Shown piece after piece: positions 8,714 through 17,784 of a stretch of 64,000 bases of DNA. Source of the stretch: Flagellimonas sp. CMM7. GTDB taxonomy: Bacteria; Bacteroidota; Bacteroidia; Flavobacteriales; Flavobacteriaceae. The notes under the pieces are model-generated. The model was given only the letters and a program-made list of their open reading frames with translations, was not told the origin of the DNA and ran no database searches. The stretch covers positions 980,001-1,044,000 of the forward strand of contig NZ_CP090003.1 of the NCBI RefSeq assembly GCF_021390195.1, read 5' to 3'. The number at the start of each line of letters is the position of its first letter. Positions within the stretch are counted from its first letter, which is position 1. The translations under genes and the position numbers were made by a program.

Positions 8714-8721
8714 TATATTTG
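8714..8721 (+). promoter_or_regulatory. Candidate -7 element for the 2TM/folA pair
   Basis: TATATTTG is an exact match to the Bacteroidota -7 consensus TAnnTTTG, 20 bases before the ATG at 8742. No well-spaced TTG -33 element is visible, so the call is tentative. Confidence 0.4.
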
Positions 8722-8741
8722 CTTATAAAGATAGCCATTCA

Positions 8742-9131
8742 ATGTTATCAAGAAAGAAAGAACAAAACCCTGTTGATATTGAACAGCATGAACTTTTGGA
8801 AAATGCCCAAAAGCGAATTCGTCAAAAAAAAAGACTGTTTTCCCATTTTGTACTTTTTCTAATAGGTAGTGTTTTTCTTGTCTTAATCAATAAAATCCTA
8901 AAGTACGGTGAAGCCTACGATTGGTTTATTTGGGCCATTCTTTTATGGGCATTTTTGTTCATAATACATGCATTCAATGTTTTTGTTACCCATAAGTTCA
9001 TGGGACAAAATTGGGAGAGACAACAGCGAGAAAAATTGGTGAGCAAACAAAAGAGCCGTATTGCAGAAATTCAAAAGGAAATTGATACCGATTTCCCACT
9101 TTCTAAAATCAATAAAAAAAAAGATTTGTGA
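8742..9131 (+). CDS. 2TM domain membrane protein
   Basis: 129 residues with a basic N-terminal region (RKKEQ, AQKRIRQKKR). Two hydrophobic helices follow at about 36-52 (FVLFLIGSVFLVLI) and 62-84 (WFIWAILLWAFLFIIHAF), and then a charged coiled-coil tail. This is the 2TM domain family found widely in Bacteroidota, often as an extension of LytTR regulators or histidine kinases. Function alone is unknown. Its TGA stop overlaps the GTG start of folA by four bases, so the two are translationally coupled. Confidence 0.85.
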   Translation: MLSRKKEQNPVDIEQHELLENAQKRIRQKKRLFSHFVLFLIGSVFLVLINKILKYGEAYDWFIWAILLWAFLFIIHAFNVFVTHKFMGQNWERQQREKLVSKQKSRIAEIQKEIDTDFPLSKINKKKDL

Positions 9132-9619
9132 GGCGATTGATTATTATTGCAGCAGCTGGAGAGAACAACGCCCTAGGCATAAACAACGATCTTCCTTGGC
9201 ATCTACCGGATGATTTTAAGCGTTTCAAAGCTTTGACCACTGGCCATAAAATTATTATGGGTCGTAAAACCTTAGAAAGTTTTCCAAAGGCACTACCAAA
9301 TAGGGAACATATTGTAGTTACAAGAGATAAAAATTACAACCCTAAATTTCCCTGTACAATGGCACATTCAATAGAGAATGCTATAGAATTAGTAATAGAT
9401 AAAGAGTCTGCATTTATTATCGGGGGTGGCGAAATCTATAGACAAGCTATGGAATTTGCAACAGATATTGAGTTAACAAGAATTCATGATTCTTTTGAAG
9501 CTGATACTTTTTTTCCACCAATTGATACAAACGAGTGGGAACTGGTCAATGAAGTTCACCATCCAAAAGACGAGAAACATCAACATGATTTTACTTACCT
9601 CACCTATCGTAGAATGTAA
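9128..9619 (+). CDS. folA: Dihydrofolate reductase
   Basis: 163 residues, normal for bacterial DHFR, which reduces dihydrofolate with NADPH. It shows IIIAAAGENNALG, DLPWHLPDDFKRFK with the catalytic acid Asp29, KIIMGRKTLES, the NADPH-binding IIGGGEIY, and a C-terminal TYLTYRRM strand. The start is GTG at 9128, overlapping the upstream stop (GTGA). No ATG lies in a better place and the family begins at this point. The gene converges on murI with three bases between stops. Confidence 0.95.
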   Translation: MRRLIIIAAAGENNALGINNDLPWHLPDDFKRFKALTTGHKIIMGRKTLESFPKALPNREHIVVTRDKNYNPKFPCTMAHSIENAIELVIDKESAFIIGGGEIYRQAMEFATDIELTRIHDSFEADTFFPPIDTNEWELVNEVHHPKDEKHQHDFTYLTYRRM

Positions 9620-9622
9620 GTA

Positions 9623-10408
9623 CTAGAAATCTAGATAGTCCACTTCAACATCTGTATCATCTACCAAACTTTTAAGTACGTCTACATTTGAATTGGAGAA
9701 GAACATATGATTGGCGCGGCTTCCTTCTTGAGCCAATAACTGGTTTTTAATCAATATTGCGTTTGTTTGTCGTGCCACGGCCTCTCCAGAATCTATTATA
9801 GTTATCCTTTGCGAAAGAAGTTTCCTAAGTACAGGTATTAGATAAGGGTAATGGGTACAACCTAAAACAAGGCAATCAATATCTTCTGCCAACATTGGGT
9901 CTATGTACCTCTTTAAAAGCTCTTTTGTTGCTTTTGAGTTGACTTCCCCCGCTTCAATCAATTCAACCAAACCAGTACCTTCTTGTTCCAGTACCGTAAT
10001 ACCTTCGGCAAACATTTTTGAGGTACTATGAAACAGACTACTGGACAAGGTCCCTTTGGTTGCCAAAATCCCTATTTTTCTTGTTTTTGTGTGCAGTGCA
10101 GCTGGTTTTATGGCGGGTTCTATTCCTATGAACGGAACTTTATAATTAGCACGTAAATAATCAATGGCATTTGTGGTAGCAGTGTTACAGGCAACTACAA
10201 TCAACTTACAATTTTTTTGAAGTAAAAGCTCCGTATTTTTTATACTAAGCTCTAAAATTTCCTCTTTAGATTTGGCACCATATGGGGCATTCTTACTATC
10301 GGCAAGGTAAATGGTGTTTTCATTAGGAAGTAACTTCTGTATTTCCTTCCAAATAGATGTTCCTCCAATACCTGAATCAAAAATCCCAATGGGCTGTTGC
10401 ATACTCAA
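9623..10408 (-). CDS. murI: Glutamate racemase
   Basis: 261 residues. It interconverts L- and D-glutamate for peptidoglycan. N-terminal IGIFDSGIGGTSIW carries the first catalytic-site aspartate. The two catalytic cysteines are Cys74 (VVACNTATTN) and Cys184 (VLGCTHYPYL). Also seen are YLADSKNAPYG and GIEPAIKPA. A second ATG two codons in (10402) is an equally good start. It sits downstream of the ompH genes, separated by a terminator, so it probably has its own promoter, matching the usual flavobacterial order bamA-ompH-ompH-murI. Confidence 0.95.
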   Translation of the reverse strand: MSMQQPIGIFDSGIGGTSIWKEIQKLLPNENTIYLADSKNAPYGAKSKEEILELSIKNTELLLQKNCKLIVVACNTATTNAIDYLRANYKVPFIGIEPAIKPAALHTKTRKIGILATKGTLSSSLFHSTSKMFAEGITVLEQEGTGLVELIEAGEVNSKATKELLKRYIDPMLAEDIDCLVLGCTHYPYLIPVLRKLLSQRITIIDSGEAVARQTNAILIKNQLLAQEGSRANHMFFSNSNVDVLKSLVDDTDVEVDYLDF

Positions 10409-10436
10409 AAATAGACACTAATAATAGAAAATAAAA

Positions 10437-10465
10437 AACCGCTTTATCAATTAGAGAAAGCGGTT
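10437..10465 (-). terminator. Intrinsic terminator after ompH
   Basis: Stem AACCGCTTT/AAAGCGGTT (9 bp) with an 11-base loop. On the minus strand it is followed by TTTTTT (the A run at 10433-10438). It lies 24 bases past the stop of the second ompH gene and should end the envelope operon before murI. Confidence 0.85.
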
Positions 10466-10488
10466 GTAATCTTATAAAAGTAAAAGTG

Positions 10489-10998
10489 TTAGAATCCTAG
10501 TTCTTGTTTTACTGAAGGCAATAAGTCTTTTCCTTTGGCTACAATAAGACTAAGTCCTGGACTGGCATCCACTACGTAATCAAAACCTTGGGCAGCAGCA
10601 ACCTTTTCAATAGCTGTTTTTGCTTTGTCAGAGATAGGGGCAAACAATTCTTGTTGTTTCTTTTGCATCTCCTGAACTGCAGCTTGTTCAGCTTCTTGGA
10701 TGTTTTTTTCAAAACCTTGAAGTTCAACAGCTCTTTTTTGGTTTTCTTCTTCTGATTTAGAGGTAGCCTCATTAGAGTATTGAGTGTATTTATTTTTAAG
10801 TTCGGTCATGGAACTCTCTATGTCGGCTCTATAGGTTTCCTGTAATTTTTTAAGTTCTGCTTGCGCGGCTTTCATCTCCGGCATTTCAGACAATAATTGC
10901 TGCACATTGATGTGGGCAACCTTGCTCTGCGCGTTTACAAAACTAGTAGCCGCCACAAATAATACTAAGGCTACAGCGATTTTCTTTACATTTTTCAT
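10489..10998 (-). CDS. OmpH/Skp family periplasmic chaperone
   Basis: 169 residues with a cleavable signal peptide (IAVALVLFVAATSFVNAQ, cut near residue 23). A Skp-like long coiled-coil hairpin follows, rich in K, E, Q and A. Family words are KVAHINVQQLLSEMPEM and the C-terminal FDYVVDASPGLSLIVAKG. Skp-type chaperones hold unfolded outer membrane proteins on their way to BamA. It is the second of two tandem ompH genes behind bamA, and a strong terminator follows. Confidence 0.93.
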   Translation of the reverse strand: MKNVKKIAVALVLFVAATSFVNAQSKVAHINVQQLLSEMPEMKAAQAELKKLQETYRADIESSMTELKNKYTQYSNEATSKSEEENQKRAVELQGFEKNIQEAEQAAVQEMQKKQQELFAPISDKAKTAIEKVAAAQGFDYVVDASPGLSLIVAKGKDLLPSVKQELGF

Positions 10999-11042
10999 GA
11001 TTCTAAGTTACTATTTGAATGTTAATTTTAGTGTTTCAATAT

Positions 11043-11879
11043 TTATTGTTGTATTGAATCCTTTTGTTGTTCTTGCGCTTTTTTCCTTTCTTCCAATTTT
11101 CCTTTTCGTTTGGCCTCGCGCTCTTCCAATAATTTTTTTCTTCTTTCTTCGTATGCCTTCTTCCGTTCTTCTCTAAGTCTTAACTGCTCCGCTCTTCTAT
11201 CTTCAACTTCCTTGGTCTTGGCATCTCTAGCATTCTCAGCTTTTGCTTGCCGCTCTTTTAACGCCTCACTTATTTCTTTATCAGCTTCAACCTCTTCTTC
11301 TTTAAACTTGTCTAAGCGGCTCTTTTGCTGCTGTTTTTTATTGGATTTGCTTACCTTTCTTGTCCGAGCTATCTCCCTTAGAACCAAGTCACTTATGTCA
11401 TGTCTTTTTTCGGAATACAACATTACAACATCTGCCGATTTATCAAAAATAAAATCGTATCTTTTATTTCCACCAATTTTTTGGACTTCATTAAAAACTT
11501 GGTCCTGTATAGGTTGAATCAAAAGTTGTTTTTGCAACACCAAATCTCCTTGCGGACCAAAACGATCCTGTTGATAATCCAACATTTCTTTTTCCAAAAT
11601 CTGGATTTCTTCTTCACGCTCGGCAATTAACTCATCTGTTAAAAGCACTTTCTCCGCCATTAAATCCTTCTTTATCTGCTCAACAACGCTTTGTTTAAGC
11701 TCAATTTCTTGTTTCCACTTTTGGGCTTTGGCATTTAATTGCTCTGTTGCGTCCCTATATTCTTCAACATTTTCCAGGATATACTCCATATCCACGTATC
11801 CAATTCGCACTCCTCTTTGCGAGAAGCCATAAAAGGAAGACATCAAAACAACTAATGACAAAAGAACTTTGGTATTCAT
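11043..11879 (-). CDS. OmpH/Skp family protein with long charged tail
   Basis: 278 residues: signal peptide (about 1-20, ending YGFSQ), the OmpH core (RIGYVDMEYILENVEEY ... YDFIFDKSADVVMLY; about 22-170), then about 100 residues of almost uninterrupted charged helix (KEEEVEADKEI, RRAEQLRLREERKKAYEERR). The core is a periplasmic OMP chaperone. The extension is much longer than in Skp and probably forms a coiled coil; its partner is unknown. It lies between bamA and the shorter ompH in the same orientation, 44 bases from the latter. Confidence 0.92.
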   Translation of the reverse strand: MNTKVLLSLVVLMSSFYGFSQRGVRIGYVDMEYILENVEEYRDATEQLNAKAQKWKQEIELKQSVVEQIKKDLMAEKVLLTDELIAEREEEIQILEKEMLDYQQDRFGPQGDLVLQKQLLIQPIQDQVFNEVQKIGGNKRYDFIFDKSADVVMLYSEKRHDISDLVLREIARTRKVSKSNKKQQQKSRLDKFKEEEVEADKEISEALKERQAKAENARDAKTKEVEDRRAEQLRLREERKKAYEERRKKLLEEREAKRKGKLEERKKAQEQQKDSIQQ

Positions 11880-11977
11880 TTTTGATTCCGCTTTTTACTA
11901 AGAAAATATCGTGCCAAAATAACTAAATAATTTAAAATGAGCTACTTAGAAATTATAAAACAGTATTTCTTTTCTGA

Positions 11978-14647
11978 TTAAAACTGTTGCCCGATGATGA
12001 AGTGCGTTTGCCAGCCGCTTGGCCCAACTGATCCTGGTCTGGCATCGGTGTCAAACCCATACCCAAAATCAATACCCAAGAGACCAAATGCCGGCATAAA
12101 AATACGTAGCCCCACTCCGGCAGATCTTTTTAATTCAAACGGATTATACTCATTAAAATTGTTAAATGCGTTCCCAGCTTCTAAAAAAGAAAGCGCATAA
12201 ATGGACGCTGAAGGTTTCAATGTGAGAGGGTAACGCAATTCCAAAGAGAATTTGTTATAAATAGTACCTCCATCTTGCTCCTGTCTTCCGGTTATTGGAT
12301 TTGTAATAAAAGGAGTCAAAGAACTGTTTTCATATCCTCTTAATTGAACTACATCCCTTCCATCTAAAGTAAAGTTCCCTAAACCATCTCCACCAACAAA
12401 GAAACGCTCAAATGGCACATTACCTATATCATTATTATAGCTCCCCAAAAAGCCGAATTCTGCATTGGAACGCAATACCAATTTATCAACCAATCTTGTG
12501 TACCAGTCACCTTTAAATTTTACTTTGTAGAATTCCAATAGCTTAAAGCGTTCCTCCTCCAGTCTTTCCAATTCATCGCTTAGCTCTTCAAATTCCAATT
12601 GTTCTTCAATGTTTGCCGGAGTAGCTCCAATCTCAAAAAGTCTTTCAGTGGTTTCTTCTATATCGGTCCTAATTTCTTTAAAGTTCTTGCCACTTAAAAG
12701 TGAATATGGCGGGGTAAATTTTGCTGTAAGTTCAAAATTTGATCCACTTAACGGAAATATTCTACTTGGTCCTTGTGAGCTTCTTGATATTCCAAAAGTA
12801 TAGCTCAAAGAGTTGGAACTACCATTACCAAAATTGAAAAGTCCATTATTAAAGTCGTTGAAGTCATATAACTGATAGCTCAAAGAATGGGAAATTGTAA
12901 AGAAATCATCTGGCCATTGTACTCTTTTAGCGAGCCCCGCCGAAATCCCTGTTATTGAAAATCCTCTATCCCTGTCAACATCCAATCTACCCTGATTATT
13001 AAAATTAGTGGCGAATTGCTGAGTTCTTGACAATGAAAAGTTAAACCTCACGGGTTTTCTGCCACCTAACCATGGCTCTGCAAAATTCAAACTATATACA
13101 CGGAATGTTCTACTCGCTTGTAAACGAAGTGCAAATGTCTGACCATCTCCCATAGGAACCGGTTTGTAAGCTTCGCCGTTAAAAATATTTCTTAATGAGA
13201 AATTACTAAAAGACAGACCTAAGGTTCCAATAAATCCGCCACCGCCGAAACCACCTTGCAATTCTATTTGGCTAGAACCGGATTCCACCAAACTATATTT
13301 TATGTCTACCGTACCGGCATTTGGGTCTGGGTTTTGAATGTCCGGCACTATTTGCTCCGCATCAAAAAATCCTAATTGCCCTAATTCCCTAATACTACGT
13401 ACAATGTTATCCTTGCTGTATTTCTGACCCGGTCTAGTGCGCAATTCTCTAAAAATTACATGGTCATTGGTTTTATCATTTCCAGAAACAGTAACATGAT
13501 CTAAGAAAGTTTCTTTACCCTCTATAATACGTATCTCAAAATTGATGGTGTCATTTATGGCTGATACCTCAACTGGATTAATGCTTGAAAATAAATACCC
13601 ATTATTTTGATAGAGGTTGGTTAGGTCCTCACCATCAGGTTTTGAATCATCAGCTATTCGTTTTTTAAGCAATACCCCATTGTATGTAGCACCTTTACGA
13701 ATACCCAATACCTGAGCCAATTGCCTGTCCGTATAGACTGAATTACCAACAAAATTGATATCTCCAAAATAGTATTTATCTCCTTCTTCAACACTTATTT
13801 TTAAATCGATGTTGTTTTCATCAACTTTCACAAAAGTGTCCGATAAAACTCGAGCATCTCTATATCCTCTCTCTGCGTATGCATCTACCAGACTAGAAAG
13901 GTCTTCTTTGTAATCAGCCTCTATATATTTGGATTTCTTCCAAAAGCGGTAAAACTTTTTCTTCTTTGTCTTTTTTAATGATTTTGCAAGTCTTTTGTCT
14001 GTAAGCTTTTCATTGCCTTCAAATACTATTTTTCGGATTTTAACCTTATCACCCTTTTTTACATTGATGACCATACTTTTTGTATTGGTTCCAGATGTAT
14101 CCGCGGCCGTGGCTATATTTACTTTAGCATTTAAAAAGCCTTGCTTTTTGTATTTGTTTTGAAGGTAATTTTTAGTGTTGGCAATTAAACTCTCGGTGAT
14201 TTTTTTCCCTTTTTTAAGGTCTGTATCATTAATAATATCTTCTACCTTTCGTTTTTTAACACCATATACCGTAACATTTGAAAGTGTTGGTCGTTCTAAA
14301 ATGTTTAATTCCAAAAAGATTTTATCGCCTTCTATTTTGGTGTAGTAGATTTCAACATTGCTGAACAATTCTAAGCCCCATAACTTTTTGATAACGGCAC
14401 TGATCTCATCTCCAGGGATTGTAATTACCTGTCCAACCCGAAGTCCGGTATAGGTTTTAACCGTTTGCTCATTGTAGCTTTGTAGGCCAGTAACTGCCAA
14501 CCCACCTAAAATATAACTCTTTCCATCTTCAAAGGAAGTTTCCTGAGAAAAGCTTTGATTGGTAAAAAGTAATAGGAGGAGGAGTTTTAAGTATAGTTGG
14601 GTGGAATTTTTTATATCCTTAATTGAGTTGTTCGCTAGTTTTTCCAA
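11978..14647 (-). CDS. bamA: Outer membrane assembly factor BamA
   Basis: 889 residues: signal peptide with an unusually long n-region, five POTRA repeats (about 45-450, e.g. LSNVTVYGVKKRKVEDI, KIVFEGNEKLTD, INFVGNSVYTDRQL) and a 16-strand barrel (about 460-889) ending in the aromatic HFIIGQQF. It inserts beta-barrel proteins into the outer membrane. Family marks include GGFGGGGFIGTLGLSFSNF and the barrel motif VQLRGYEN. An acidic, helical insertion of about 50 residues (EETTERLFEIG to EEERFKLLEF, about 660-715) interrupts the barrel and should be an extracellular loop. The start overlaps the end of uppS by 29 bases. No other good ATG is present nearby. Confidence 0.95.
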   Translation of the reverse strand: MEKLANNSIKDIKNSTQLYLKLLLLLLFTNQSFSQETSFEDGKSYILGGLAVTGLQSYNEQTVKTYTGLRVGQVITIPGDEISAVIKKLWGLELFSNVEIYYTKIEGDKIFLELNILERPTLSNVTVYGVKKRKVEDIINDTDLKKGKKITESLIANTKNYLQNKYKKQGFLNAKVNIATAADTSGTNTKSMVINVKKGDKVKIRKIVFEGNEKLTDKRLAKSLKKTKKKKFYRFWKKSKYIEADYKEDLSSLVDAYAERGYRDARVLSDTFVKVDENNIDLKISVEEGDKYYFGDINFVGNSVYTDRQLAQVLGIRKGATYNGVLLKKRIADDSKPDGEDLTNLYQNNGYLFSSINPVEVSAINDTINFEIRIIEGKETFLDHVTVSGNDKTNDHVIFRELRTRPGQKYSKDNIVRSIRELGQLGFFDAEQIVPDIQNPDPNAGTVDIKYSLVESGSSQIELQGGFGGGGFIGTLGLSFSNFSLRNIFNGEAYKPVPMGDGQTFALRLQASRTFRVYSLNFAEPWLGGRKPVRFNFSLSRTQQFATNFNNQGRLDVDRDRGFSITGISAGLAKRVQWPDDFFTISHSLSYQLYDFNDFNNGLFNFGNGSSNSLSYTFGISRSSQGPSRIFPLSGSNFELTAKFTPPYSLLSGKNFKEIRTDIEETTERLFEIGATPANIEEQLEFEELSDELERLEEERFKLLEFYKVKFKGDWYTRLVDKLVLRSNAEFGFLGSYNNDIGNVPFERFFVGGDGLGNFTLDGRDVVQLRGYENSSLTPFITNPITGRQEQDGGTIYNKFSLELRYPLTLKPSASIYALSFLEAGNAFNNFNEYNPFELKRSAGVGLRIFMPAFGLLGIDFGYGFDTDARPGSVGPSGWQTHFIIGQQF

Positions 14648-15359
14648 ATCGTCGTTCTCTATTTTGGTAACTTAATATTGCTTCTACCAAATGATGCTCA
14701 CTAAAATCAGGCCAAAATACATCAATAAAATATAATTCAGCGTATGCAATTTGCCAAAGTAAAAAATTACTTATTCTACGTTCCCCACTGGTACGTATAA
14801 GTAAGTCTACATCAGGTAAAAAATGCGAGTAAAGATGAGTATTTATAACGGTTTCGTCAATATTTTCAGGTGAAATTATATTATTTTTAACTTTGATGCT
14901 AATCTCTTTTATGGCTGTTTTTATTTCTTCCCTAGAACCATAGCTAAGGGCCAAAGTAAGCATCATACCAGTATTGCCAGATGTTTTTGAAATAACTTCC
15001 GCAAGTTGTTTTTGGGCTTTAGAAGGCAAAGAATCTATATTGCCAATTGCATTTAACCTAATGTTATTTTTATTTAACGTCTTTAGTTCTTTGCGTAAAG
15101 AAGCCACTAAAAGTTTCATTAAGGTTTCCACTTCCAGTTTGGGGCGGTTCCAGTTTTCAGTGGAAAAAGCATAAAGCGTTAAAAATTGTATTTGAAGTTT
15201 TGCGCAGTTCTCAACGGTTTTTCTTACCGCTTCCACTCCATTCTCGTGACCAAAAACTCTGAGTTTACCGCGTTGTTTGGCCCACCTACCATTACCATCC
15301 ATGATAATGGCAACATGTTTTGGAAGCTTATCAGTGTTTACGTCCTCTAATGTGTGCAT
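14619..15359 (-). CDS. uppS: Undecaprenyl diphosphate synthase (isoprenyl transferase)
   Basis: 246 residues. This cis-prenyltransferase makes the C55 lipid carrier for peptidoglycan and O-antigen. The signature HVAIIMDGNGRWAKQRG includes catalytic Asp21. Other family marks are TLYAFSTENWNRP, LSYGSREEI, LIRTSGERRISNFLLWQ and FIDVFWPDF. It lies between the DUF6089 barrel gene (two-base gap) and bamA (29-base overlap), a conserved cell-envelope operon order in Flavobacteriia. Confidence 0.96.
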   Translation of the reverse strand: MHTLEDVNTDKLPKHVAIIMDGNGRWAKQRGKLRVFGHENGVEAVRKTVENCAKLQIQFLTLYAFSTENWNRPKLEVETLMKLLVASLRKELKTLNKNNIRLNAIGNIDSLPSKAQKQLAEVISKTSGNTGMMLTLALSYGSREEIKTAIKEISIKVKNNIISPENIDETVINTHLYSHFLPDVDLLIRTSGERRISNFLLWQIAYAELYFIDVFWPDFSEHHLVEAILSYQNRERRFGKTSEQLN

Positions 15360-15361
15360 TT

Positions 15362-16045
15362 TTATTCAAAACAATCCTGGCAGGGCTTACGTCCAAAGGT
15401 ATACGTTAACGTAAAACCTGAAAAGACATACCAGTCATCGCTTAAAATATTTCCAAACCTAAATTGCTCAAAATTGGAACCTTCGGGATTGCTTCCATCC
15501 AAATTGTCTGTAAACGTGTACCTAGCCCCAATTTCAGCACCAAGAATCAAGAATTGATTTAATCGATACTTTGCCCCTACCGTCATAGGAATTGCAAAAC
15601 TACCTTCTTTTTGGTTAATATCCTGCACCTGAAGGGCATCAAAATAATTAAAATCGTACCTAAAGAAGGTAAGACCCCTGTAAAGATAAGGGGTAAAGGC
15701 CGGTCCAAGTTTGTGAAGATTATACTCAACAAAGTTAAATTCGATGCCTGCAGAGGCCTCCAGAACAGAATTATCTATTACATATCCGCGTTGTTCTCTT
15801 GAAGATTTGCTGGATTTGGAGTCGTCAGCGGTAAAGCTTCCGTACATTACACTTGCACGCCATGCATATCTTTTACTTTTATTCCACTTAAAAATACCTC
15901 CAAAAGCAGGCCCAGAGGGTAGTATGTAATTTGTTCTGCCCACATCACCAATTACATTGGCTCCACCGGCAAAAACACCGATCTCATAGGTTTGGGCATT
16001 CACCTTAACTACAAAGCACAAAAAAATAGCCAAAACTATTCGCAT
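15362..16045 (-). CDS. DUF6089-type outer membrane beta-barrel protein
   Basis: 227 residues with a signal peptide (MRIVLAIFLCFVVKVNAQ). An eight-strand-like barrel follows: YEIGVFAGGANVIGDVG at the start, alternating-hydrophobic strands, and a terminal WYVFSGFTLTYTFGR strand before PCQDCFE. Proteins of this kind sit directly upstream of uppS-bamA in many Flavobacteriia, so an envelope-biogenesis role is likely but unproven. The C-terminal CxxC (PCQDC) after the last strand is unusual for a barrel and may face the periplasm. Confidence 0.85.
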   Translation of the reverse strand: MRIVLAIFLCFVVKVNAQTYEIGVFAGGANVIGDVGRTNYILPSGPAFGGIFKWNKSKRYAWRASVMYGSFTADDSKSSKSSREQRGYVIDNSVLEASAGIEFNFVEYNLHKLGPAFTPYLYRGLTFFRYDFNYFDALQVQDINQKEGSFAIPMTVGAKYRLNQFLILGAEIGARYTFTDNLDGSNPEGSNFEQFRFGNILSDDWYVFSGFTLTYTFGRKPCQDCFE

Positions 16046-16157
16046 ACTATCTAAACGTTATACATGTTAGGGGTAAAGGAAGGTCTATAGGATATACTGT
16101 TATAAATGTTCTCTTTTGTTAAACAGTTTTTAGCTTCTTTTATTGTTTTTGATAGGT

Positions 16158-17039
16158 TCAATTACGTTTATCTTGTCCCCAAAGTAATTTATTGCGAAGC
16201 GTTTTAAAAAAACTTTCTGAGTTATATTCTATCATTTTAATGGTAAAATCAGACTTTTTAATAATGATTTCCTTTCCATTGGGGATACTTGCAATTCTAG
16301 AATCCAAGGAAACTAGATGGTTTTCTTCTCGTCCAGATACTTTTAACCGTATATAGGTATCATCTGAAATTACCAAGGGTCGTGCATTAAGGTTATGGGG
16401 AGCAATTGGTGTTAACACCAATGATTTTGCCGTTGGGGCTATTACCGGGCCTCCACAACTTAACGAATACCCTGTGGAACCAGTTGGTGTTGAGATAATT
16501 AATCCATCTGCCCAATAAGATGTCAAATACTCATTGTTCAAATAGGTTTCCACCGTTATCATAGAAGTGGTATCCTTTCTGCTGACCGTAATTTCGTTTA
16601 AAGCAAAATTGATATTTCCAAATTCATCCAAATCAGAATTTAAACCTACCTCTACCAAACTTCTTTCTTCTATCTTGTAATGTCCTGCAACAAATTCAGT
16701 TACTATTTTCCGGACATCCTCTTTTTTAAATGTGGATAAAAAACCCAATCTACCGGTATTGACACCTACTATAGGAATCCCAAGATCCTTGACATACGTT
16801 ACAGCTCTCAGCATAGTACCGTCACCACCAAAGCTTATAAACATATCAAAAGAGCTATCTAAGCCAGAGGTCTGGGAAAATACGCCACAATCAAAGTCTA
16901 AATTATATCCAGAAAAAAGCTCAACAAACTCTTCTACTACATAAACAGAAGCCTTTATCTTTTGAAGTTCTTCCAAAAGCTCCATGACATAGGCTTTATC
17001 ATGCTCTTGAAAAGCTTGACCGTAAACAGCGACTTTCAT
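16158..17039 (-). CDS. nadK: NAD kinase
   Basis: 293 residues. It phosphorylates NAD to NADP. The catalytic glycine motif FGGDGTMLRAV is at about 70-80, followed by GVNTGRLGFLSTF, LNEITVSR and the conserved DGLIISTPTGSTGYSLSCGGP block, then LTPIAPHNLNARP. It starts two bases downstream of the CBS gene stop, so the two are one unit. Length and motifs are normal. Confidence 0.96.
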   Translation of the reverse strand: MKVAVYGQAFQEHDKAYVMELLEELQKIKASVYVVEEFVELFSGYNLDFDCGVFSQTSGLDSSFDMFISFGGDGTMLRAVTYVKDLGIPIVGVNTGRLGFLSTFKKEDVRKIVTEFVAGHYKIEERSLVEVGLNSDLDEFGNINFALNEITVSRKDTTSMITVETYLNNEYLTSYWADGLIISTPTGSTGYSLSCGGPVIAPTAKSLVLTPIAPHNLNARPLVISDDTYIRLKVSGREENHLVSLDSRIASIPNGKEIIIKKSDFTIKMIEYNSESFFKTLRNKLLWGQDKRN

Positions 17040-17040
17040 C

Positions 17041-17697
17041 TTAAACGTTAAGATATTTTTCTAAATAATCTGACCGTTGTTTTAAATCCTCTAAAAACTG
17101 GTCATCACTATTCCCATATACAATTGTGTAGTTGTACCTTCTAAAAGTTTGCGCCACTTCATTAAGGTTAAGTGTACCTACCTTTAATGTGATCTGTACT
17201 ACATCATTTTGGGAATCTGTAATAAATGCACCCAATAAACGAGCATTGTTACTTTCCACTATTTGAGCTATTTCACTAAAAGAATAGTCTTTTATGCCCT
17301 TAGCAACAACAAGTATTCCTCCTGGTTCTTTAAAAAAAGGAGTGTTTATAAAAAAGGCCACAATATCTTCCAAATCGTAATAACCAATTATAATCTGATT
17401 TTCATCCAATACAGGAAGAACATTTGCTTCGTTTCTAGAAAACATTTCCAATACATCTAACCAGGCCGTATCCTTTGTTACCGAAAAGGTTTCCAGTTCA
17501 AACCTAAAGTCCTCTATTTTTTTGCCTGGTTCAAAACATGCGAGGTCATTTTCAGACAATAACCCAATATAAGTTCCATTTTCAGTAACTGCAACGTGAG
17601 AAAAAGTGGTTTCTTCAAAAAATTGAATAACCTCTTTTAAAGTCTCGGAGACCTCAAAAACGGGTACAGTAGTAATTATTTGATTTTGGATTTGCAT
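17041..17697 (-). CDS. CBS-pair domain protein
   Basis: 218 residues with two N-terminal CBS motifs (about 15-125: FSHVAVTENGTYIGLLSEND and NVLPVLDENQIIIGYYD). A C-terminal ACT-like region (about 135-205) contains GGILVVAKGIKDYSFSEIA and YTIVYG. CBS pairs bind adenine nucleotides. The constant place before nadK in Flavobacteriia suggests a link to nucleotide sensing, but the target is unknown. It diverges from pdxJ. Confidence 0.9.
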   Translation of the reverse strand: MQIQNQIITTVPVFEVSETLKEVIQFFEETTFSHVAVTENGTYIGLLSENDLACFEPGKKIEDFRFELETFSVTKDTAWLDVLEMFSRNEANVLPVLDENQIIIGYYDLEDIVAFFINTPFFKEPGGILVVAKGIKDYSFSEIAQIVESNNARLLGAFITDSQNDVVQITLKVGTLNLNEVAQTFRRYNYTIVYGNSDDQFLEDLKQRSDYLEKYLNV

Positions 17698-17755
17698 TAC
17701 AATTCTATTAGGCGCAAAATACTACTTTTAAATCGCAAAAGGCGTGCCTAATTCT

Positions 17756-17763
17756 TATTTTTG
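17756..17763 (+). promoter_or_regulatory. Candidate -7 element for pdxJ
   Basis: TATTTTTG matches the TAnnTTTG consensus exactly and lies 22 bases before the pdxJ ATG at 17785. This supports that start over the upstream in-frame ATG, which lies only after the element. No clear TTG -33 is present. Confidence 0.45.
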
Positions 17764-17784
17764 ACATTCAAAAAATGTAATCTT

